Source: CAKSQF01 sp964582375 (GTDB taxonomy: Bacteria; Bacillota; Clostridia; Oscillospirales; CAG-272). Taken from it: a stretch of DNA of 64,000 bases. The stretch spans positions 1 to 64,000 of the forward strand of contig CAZORL010000002.1 in the NCBI GenBank assembly GCA_964582375.1. The letters run 5' to 3'. Position 1 is the stretch's first letter. Every line of letters starts with the position of its first letter. Positions 62,567 through 64,000 of this stretch are shown here, in pieces. The translations under genes and the position numbers were made by a program. The notes under the pieces were generated by a model. It searched no databases. It was not told the origin of the DNA and was given only the letters and a program-made list of their open reading frames with translations.

Positions 62567-62607
62567 GGTTTAATTGCTCCTTTATAATACTACTGTACTG
62601 TCTTTTA

Positions 62608-63471
62608 TTAATTCCGATCGTCACTGCCGAAAATGACATCCTCTGCCGAGGCTATATCATCGGGCAAATTTGTAATTATCGGATACTCGTGAGTATCGCC
62701 CGAATTTGCGGTCGCATCGTTCTCGTCGGTCTCGTCGTTCTCGTCGATTTCTTCGGATTTGCCTGTATCGTCATCGGATATGTCCGAAACAGCCTCAAGT
62801 TCACCGAAATCGTCATCGCCAACGATATCAGGCTCATCATCGTCGGGTGCGGACTGCTCTTCGATCTGCGGCGATGGCGTCGCATCATCTGCATCTGCCG
62901 TCAGTTCGGGAAATGAAACGGTGAAGAGTTCGGTCTGATCGGCGATTAGCTTATTCGCCTTTATAACGATTCTGCCGACCGTTTCGCTTTTTATCTCCTC
63001 AAGCTCAGGCGAGAGCTTATCGTCATCGTCCGGAGCGATCGATTCGAGATACTCGATATGCTGTTGGTACTGCTCAAAAACGCTGTTTTTGAAGTCGGCG
63101 ACCTTGGTTCTGATCTCGTCGAGCAGATCGATCTCTGCTCTGATCTGCTCCTTGAAATCGGCAATGACGGCGTCACACTCATCCCTTGCGGCTTTAAGTA
63201 TGATCTCGGACCGATCCTCTGCCGCCTTCATCATTTGCGCTCCGGTCGAGCGTGAGCTTTCAAGGGTCTGTCTGATCGAATCTTCGTTTTCTTTATAAGT
63301 CATAAGCTCGGCACGGGTTGCCGAGTACTTTTTTTCAAGCTCTTTATATGCTCGATAGAGTTCCTTATATTTATCAAGCAAAAAATCTATGTGTTCATCG
63401 ACCTCGGCGGTATTATACCCCTTCATGACCTTTTTGAACACTTTCCCTTCAAGCTCGTAGGGCAAAAACAT
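62608..63471 (-). CDS. divIVA: DivIVA domain protein
   Basis: A 287-residue protein that marks cell poles or septa through membrane curvature. The N-terminal membrane-binding motif is LPYELEGKVFKKVMKGYNTAEVDEHIDFLL; coiled coil covers about residues 30-150; the C-terminal 100 residues are acidic and disordered (runs of D/E). The start at 63471 (MFLPYEL) is about 12 bases from AAAGGAATG; ATG 63483 abuts that site and is unlikely. The acidic tail is longer than in Bacillus. It lies upstream of ileS as in many Firmicutes. Confidence 0.92.
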   Translation of the reverse strand: MFLPYELEGKVFKKVMKGYNTAEVDEHIDFLLDKYKELYRAYKELEKKYSATRAELMTYKENEDSIRQTLESSRSTGAQMMKAAEDRSEIILKAARDECDAVIADFKEQIRAEIDLLDEIRTKVADFKNSVFEQYQQHIEYLESIAPDDDDKLSPELEEIKSETVGRIVIKANKLIADQTELFTVSFPELTADADDATPSPQIEEQSAPDDDEPDIVGDDDFGELEAVSDISDDDTGKSEEIDENDETDENDATANSGDTHEYPIITNLPDDIASAEDVIFGSDDRN

Positions 63472-63541
63472 ACCCGCGATCATTCCTTTCGAGAAAAATT
63501 GTACGTTAAAAAATTAAAATCTGTGGACAATGCGGAAAGAC

Positions 63542-64000
63542 TCATGTATAAATGAGCAGTGAAATACGCACCCTGCCCTTTTTCGTTTCGGTCTGCTCGC
63601 AAAGCTTAAACTTGCCGACTCTTCTGACCGACACGATATCGCCCTCTTTGACGGTATCCGAAGGGTCAAGCTCCGACATGTGATTGAGCGAAACATCGCC
63701 GCGTGCGATAAGCTCCTTGGCTTTTTCGCGTGAGGTGTGCGCAAGCTCGGCGGCAATGGCGTCTATGCGTGCCGAGGCAACGGTGATCGAACCCTCGGTA
63801 TATGACCGACGGTGATCGCTGTATTTTGAAATATCGGCGGTGCAGACCTTGACGGCGTCTCGCCCGACACGCTCGAGCGGATTTTCAGTCGAGAGTAAAA
63901 AGCCCGCAATAGGCGGTGTTACGAAAACCGTTCCGCCGCCTTCGTGCAGAAGTATATCACCGATCGAATCTCGGTCGATGCCGAGTGATGTCAGCGCCCC
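63542..64000 (-). CDS. ylmH: YlmH-like S4-domain RNA-binding protein (C-terminal part)
   Basis: A frame open to the right edge (153 codons, stop TGA at 63544-63542). It begins GALTSLGIDRDSIGDIL, as in the YlmH middle, and continues VASARIDAIAAELAHTSRE, AKELIARGDVSLNHM and EGDIVSVRRVGKFKLCEQ, ending TKKGRVRISLLIYT: an S4 domain with the YlmH C-terminal strand. YlmH sits next to divIVA in the division cluster and acts in ribosome rescue in B. subtilis. The start and N-terminus are outside the window. 71 bases separate it from the divIVA start at 63471. Confidence 0.9.
   Translation of the reverse strand, partial: GALTSLGIDRDSIGDILLHEGGGTVFVTPPIAGFLLSTENPLERVGRDAVKVCTADISKYSDHRRSYTEGSITVASARIDAIAAELAHTSREKAKELIARGDVSLNHMSELDPSDTVKEGDIVSVRRVGKFKLCEQTETKKGRVRISLLIYT

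Overview
This window looks like a draft, metagenome-type assembly of an anaerobic, endospore-forming Clostridia bacterium, probably a gut Oscillospirales or Christensenellales-like lineage. The evidence is the sporulation set (SigK start, SpoIIID, SpoVAC-SpoVAD-SpoVAE), the MEP isoprenoid genes ispD, ispE and ispF, the ylmH-divIVA-ileS-lspA-rluD division cluster, a dockerin-bearing secreted protein, and Gram-positive promoters with 17-base spacers and TRTG extended -10 elements. UGA is an ordinary stop codon here. Two 100-N scaffold gaps are present. I saw no rRNA, tRNA, CRISPR array, transposase or prophage genes.

Layout. 1-8.6 kb: sigK start (minus), ppx with a SpoU-type methyltransferase, an unusual protein with two degenerate P-loops, DUF362 ferredoxin plus ispE, an AI-2E family permease, a 47-residue peptide gene and mgtE. 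8.7-11.2 kb: aspartate kinase overlapping an FkbM methyltransferase. 11.3-17.6 kb: the most distinctive locus. A structured leader ending in an intrinsic terminator precedes a lipid-anchored subtilisin-like protease with a C-terminal dockerin, a secreted protein with three cohesin-like modules, and a 35-residue peptide of the same type as the one beside mgtE. 17.6-26.3 kb: spoIIID with a hairpin over its ribosome binding site, an unidentified structured RNA of about 300 nt, a DUF1292 gene, coaW, an AlaX-type editing protein, a PHP phosphatase, a lipoprotein that looks like an inactivated basic-secretory-protein peptidase, and the spoVA operon.

26.4-36.5 kb: yqeG, an endonuclease IV-like gene and an Xaa-Pro peptidase, efp with a CD1247-type acidic zinc-ribbon protein, a candidate small RNA, a six-Ig-domain lipoprotein, an M18 aminopeptidase, ispD-ispF and rpe. 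36.5-43.6 kb: ychF, a sensor kinase and ftsH (minus); then a decayed exopolysaccharide locus (truncated CpsC, CpsD start fused to an LCP end with an in-frame stop); then an OmpR-type regulator. 43.6-49 kb: a complete branched-chain amino acid ABC transporter livKHMGF and a small membrane protein. 49-57 kb: rpoC and rpoB, transcribed from their own promoter and divergent from rpsT. 57.5-64 kb: tatD, rluD, lspA, ileS, divIVA and the end of ylmH.

How the genes connect. Housekeeping operons dominate. The accessory interest lies in the dockerin protease and cohesin operon with its leader and peptide, in several hairpins or attenuators placed over starts of genes (mgtE, the subtilase, spoIIID and the gene at 2331), in two candidate non-coding RNAs, and in the eroded capsule genes.
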